Shown here: one piece after another, positions 53,276 to 54,750 of the stretch | How the letters are laid out: each line of letters starts with the position of its first letter | How positions within the stretch are numbered: the first letter of the stretch is position 1 | Made by a program: the position numbers and the translations under genes | Origin: Flavobacterium sp. | Lineage (GTDB): Bacteria; Bacteroidota; Bacteroidia; Flavobacteriales; Flavobacteriaceae | NCBI RefSeq assembly: GCF_027531905.1 | Contig: NZ_JAPZSU010000030.1 | Location: 1-54,750 of the forward strand | DNA: 54,750 bases | Direction of reading: 5' to 3' | Notes under the pieces: generated by a model | What the model was told of the DNA's origin: nothing | Database searches by the model: none | The model's input: the letters and a program-made list of their open reading frames with translations, nothing else

Positions 53276-53920
53276 ATGAAAGATTTAGGTAATTACAGAA
53301 AGTCCTATGATAAAAGTGAATTGTTAGAATCCAATATTCCTGAAGATCCTATTAACTTATTTCATCGTTGGTTTCATGAAGTGGAAGATTTTGGTGGAGT
53401 AGACGAGGTAAATGCTATGACTGTGGCTACAGTAGGTTTGGATGGATTTCCGAAATCTAGGGTAGTGCTGTTAAAAAAATTCAATGAAGAAGGATTTGTT
53501 TTTTATACCAATTATAATTCACAAAAAGGAAAAGCAATTGAGGCAAATCCAAATATATGTTTGTCTTTTTTTTGGCCTTCTATGGAACGTCAAGTAATAA
53601 TAAAAGGTAGGGCTCAAAAGACTAGTGATATCGTATCGGATGGTTACTTTGATTCAAGACCTGACGGGAGTAAATTAGGAGCACTTGTTTCTAATCAAAG
53701 TGAAATCATTCCTTCTCGAGATTTTTTAGAAAATAATTTAAAAGAAGTGGAGCTTAAATATGAAGGAAAAGAAATTCCAAGACCTAATTTTTGGGGAGGT
53801 TATTTAGTCGTTCCTTTTGAAGTTGAATTTTGGCAAGGTAGACCTAATCGTTTGCATGATAGAATTCAATATTTACTTCAAGGTGATTATACATGGAAAA
53901 CATGTAGATTATCTCCTTAA
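53276..53920 (+). CDS. pdxH: Pyridoxamine 5'-phosphate oxidase
   Basis: FMN-dependent enzyme of 214 residues, the usual PdxH length. It makes pyridoxal 5'-phosphate (vitamin B6) from the pyridoxine or pyridoxamine phosphate forms. Motifs: NAMTVATVGLDGFPKSRVVL (FMN site), FYTNYNSQKGKAIEANP, SFFWPSMERQVIIKGRA, and the C-terminal signature EFWQGRPNRLHDR followed by the final WKTCRLSP. It has its own -7 box and may be separate from rnz, 72 bases upstream. Confidence 0.96.
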   Translation: MKDLGNYRKSYDKSELLESNIPEDPINLFHRWFHEVEDFGGVDEVNAMTVATVGLDGFPKSRVVLLKKFNEEGFVFYTNYNSQKGKAIEANPNICLSFFWPSMERQVIIKGRAQKTSDIVSDGYFDSRPDGSKLGALVSNQSEIIPSRDFLENNLKEVELKYEGKEIPRPNFWGGYLVVPFEVEFWQGRPNRLHDRIQYLLQGDYTWKTCRLSP

Positions 53921-54086
53921 TATAAGTAAAAAGTTACAAATATACATTAAAAGTGTAGTTTATCGATAAAGTTTGGTATTTAAACGATTTTTTTCTTAAA
54001 TTTAATTGTAATTAATTAAGAAAAAGATTCAAAACATATTTAAAGAAGTTTCCCCAAATCTACTTTAAACTTAAACTGCCAATATC

Positions 54087-54596
54087 ATGAAAACAATTTG
54101 TAACTTACTATCGTTAGTTTTAGTTAGCTCTTTTTTATTCTGTTCATGTACTGCTGATTCAATAGAGAACCCAACGCCTGAAGCCAAAATAAATACCGAG
54201 TCCTCTGTTGCTTATACATATAATTCAATTGAATTAGAAACCTTAAGTTTAATCAACAATTATAGAAAATCTATAGGCTTAAATACTTTAGAAAAAATAA
54301 ACTTTATTTCAGTAAAATCTCAAGAGCATGTAAATTACATGATCACAAACAATGTTGTGAATCACAATGATTTTGTGTCAAGATCAAATGAAATTATTAG
54401 AGTTTTAGGCGCAAGAAATGTTTCAGAAAACATTGCTTATAATTATGCTACTCCTGCAGCAGCGTTTGATGCATGGTTAAAAAGTCCTATTCATAAAGAA
54501 AATATCGTTGGTAATTATACTCATTTTGGGATTTCTGTGAGAGAAGATCCTGCAACAGGTAAAAAATATTATGTCAATATATTTGCAAAAATTTAG
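54087..54596 (+). CDS. CAP/SCP-domain lipoprotein
   Basis: A protein of 169 residues. Lipoprotein signal MKTICNLLSLVLVSSFLFCSC has the likely lipidated cysteine at 21. It is followed by a CAP (SCP/TAPS) domain from about residue 50: LINNYRKSIGL, KSQEHVNYMI, NHNDF, SENIAYNYATPAAAFDAWLKS, HKENIVGNYTHFGIS. The two CAP-cavity histidines (in VNHNDF and NYTHFG) and the glutamate of SENIA are present. CAP proteins have varied roles; bacterial ones are poorly understood, with peptidoglycan, lipid or protease roles proposed. Single gene, convergent with an OmpA-family gene. Confidence 0.9.
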   Translation: MKTICNLLSLVLVSSFLFCSCTADSIENPTPEAKINTESSVAYTYNSIELETLSLINNYRKSIGLNTLEKINFISVKSQEHVNYMITNNVVNHNDFVSRSNEIIRVLGARNVSENIAYNYATPAAAFDAWLKSPIHKENIVGNYTHFGISVREDPATGKKYYVNIFAKI

Positions 54597-54610
54597 TTTT
54601 GTTCCCTCTA

Positions 54611-54651
54611 AAAAAAATGCCCTCATGAAAAAATTCAGAGGGCATTTTTTT
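54611..54651. terminator. Bidirectional terminator between CAP and OmpA-family genes
   Basis: Stem aaaaaatgccctc (54612-54624) / gagggcatttttt (54638-54650), 13-base loop that can add tga/tca pairs. T runs on both strands fit two convergent genes. Confidence 0.85.
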
Positions 54652-54667
54652 GGTTTAGAAAAACCTA

Positions 54668-54750
54668 TTAAAGTGCAGTAATAATAAACTCACTTCTTCG
54701 GTTCATTTGGTGTTGTTCTTCGGTGCAATTGGATTGGTTGGTTGGTTCGC
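54668..54750 (-). CDS. OmpA-family outer-membrane protein, C-terminal fragment
   Basis: The last 26 codons of a gene that continues beyond the right edge. The minus-strand frame reads EPTNQSN then CTEEQHQMNRRSEFIITAL and a stop. The NRRSEF end and the preceding cysteine are typical of the peptidoglycan-binding OmpA C-terminal domain of Bacteroidota. The rest, including any barrel or other domains, is outside the window. The frame stays open to the edge. Confidence 0.85.
   Translation of the reverse strand, partial: EPTNQSNCTEEQHQMNRRSEFIITAL

Overview
The window looks like chromosomal DNA of a flavobacterium (Bacteroidota, most likely Flavobacterium or a close relative). Reasons: low GC, the Bacteroidota -7 promoter motif TAnnTTTG upstream of many genes, a SusC/SusD pair, an LptD-like protein of the Bacteroidota type, BshA (bacillithiol), a small bacterial SRP RNA, and family-typical proteins such as a NagB/PIG-L fusion. 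I see no phage, transposase, CRISPR, rRNA or tRNA. There are 44 intact protein genes, one of them a 47-residue gene, plus one cut off by the right edge and one structural RNA.

Layout. 1-6.8 kb: a von Willebrand factor A protein with its MoxR/Mg-chelatase-like AAA+ ATPase, a large AsmA-like protein, and a drug/metabolite transporter of clearly higher GC. 7-10.6 kb: a 47-residue protein, phosphofructokinase, GAPDH, and a BadF-type kinase that is probably a GlcNAc kinase. 10.9-19 kb: RidA and LptD on the minus strand; then an envelope/redox operon on the plus strand: amidase, MlaD-like MCE protein, membrane 4Fe-4S protein, CCG-domain Fe-S protein and a conserved 160-residue protein. 19-28 kb: PAP2 phosphatase, BshA, a small barrel protein, chorismate synthase, a dicarboxylate/cation symporter, a TPR hybrid histidine kinase and a DEAD-box helicase. 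28-34.4 kb: histidine degradation genes hutG and hutI, a coiled-coil protein, glutamine cyclotransferase, SRP RNA, a short-chain dehydrogenase, a small membrane protein and a fructose-6-phosphate aldolase/transaldolase.

34.5-48.6 kb is a compact chitin or chito-oligosaccharide utilization locus: FHS-type sugar transporter, LytTR response regulator and its kinase, SusC, SusD, NagB/PIG-L fusion, GH20 hexosaminidase and GH18 chitinase. It joins the GlcNAc kinase and phosphofructokinase elsewhere in the window into a nearly complete inferred route from chitin oligomers to glycolysis. A stand-alone NagA deacetylase is absent here, and the PIG-L domain fused to NagB could fill that step (inference).

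48.6-54.75 kb: an unusual ABC-F ATPase, the pyrR-pyrB-(110-residue protein)-rnz operon, pdxH, a CAP-domain lipoprotein, and the C-terminal end of an OmpA-family protein.

The -7 motifs settle several starts: where the longest reading frame begins inside or just upstream of a -7 box, the shorter internal ATG was chosen. Three genes (lptD, mlaD-like, rnz) appear to start with TTG. The observations most worth following are the altered NagB active site fused to a deacetylase, the one-sided degeneration of the ABC-F ATP sites, the Fe-S/MCE envelope operon, shared palindromes upstream of pfkA and susC, and three structured intergenic elements that look like dispersed repeats.
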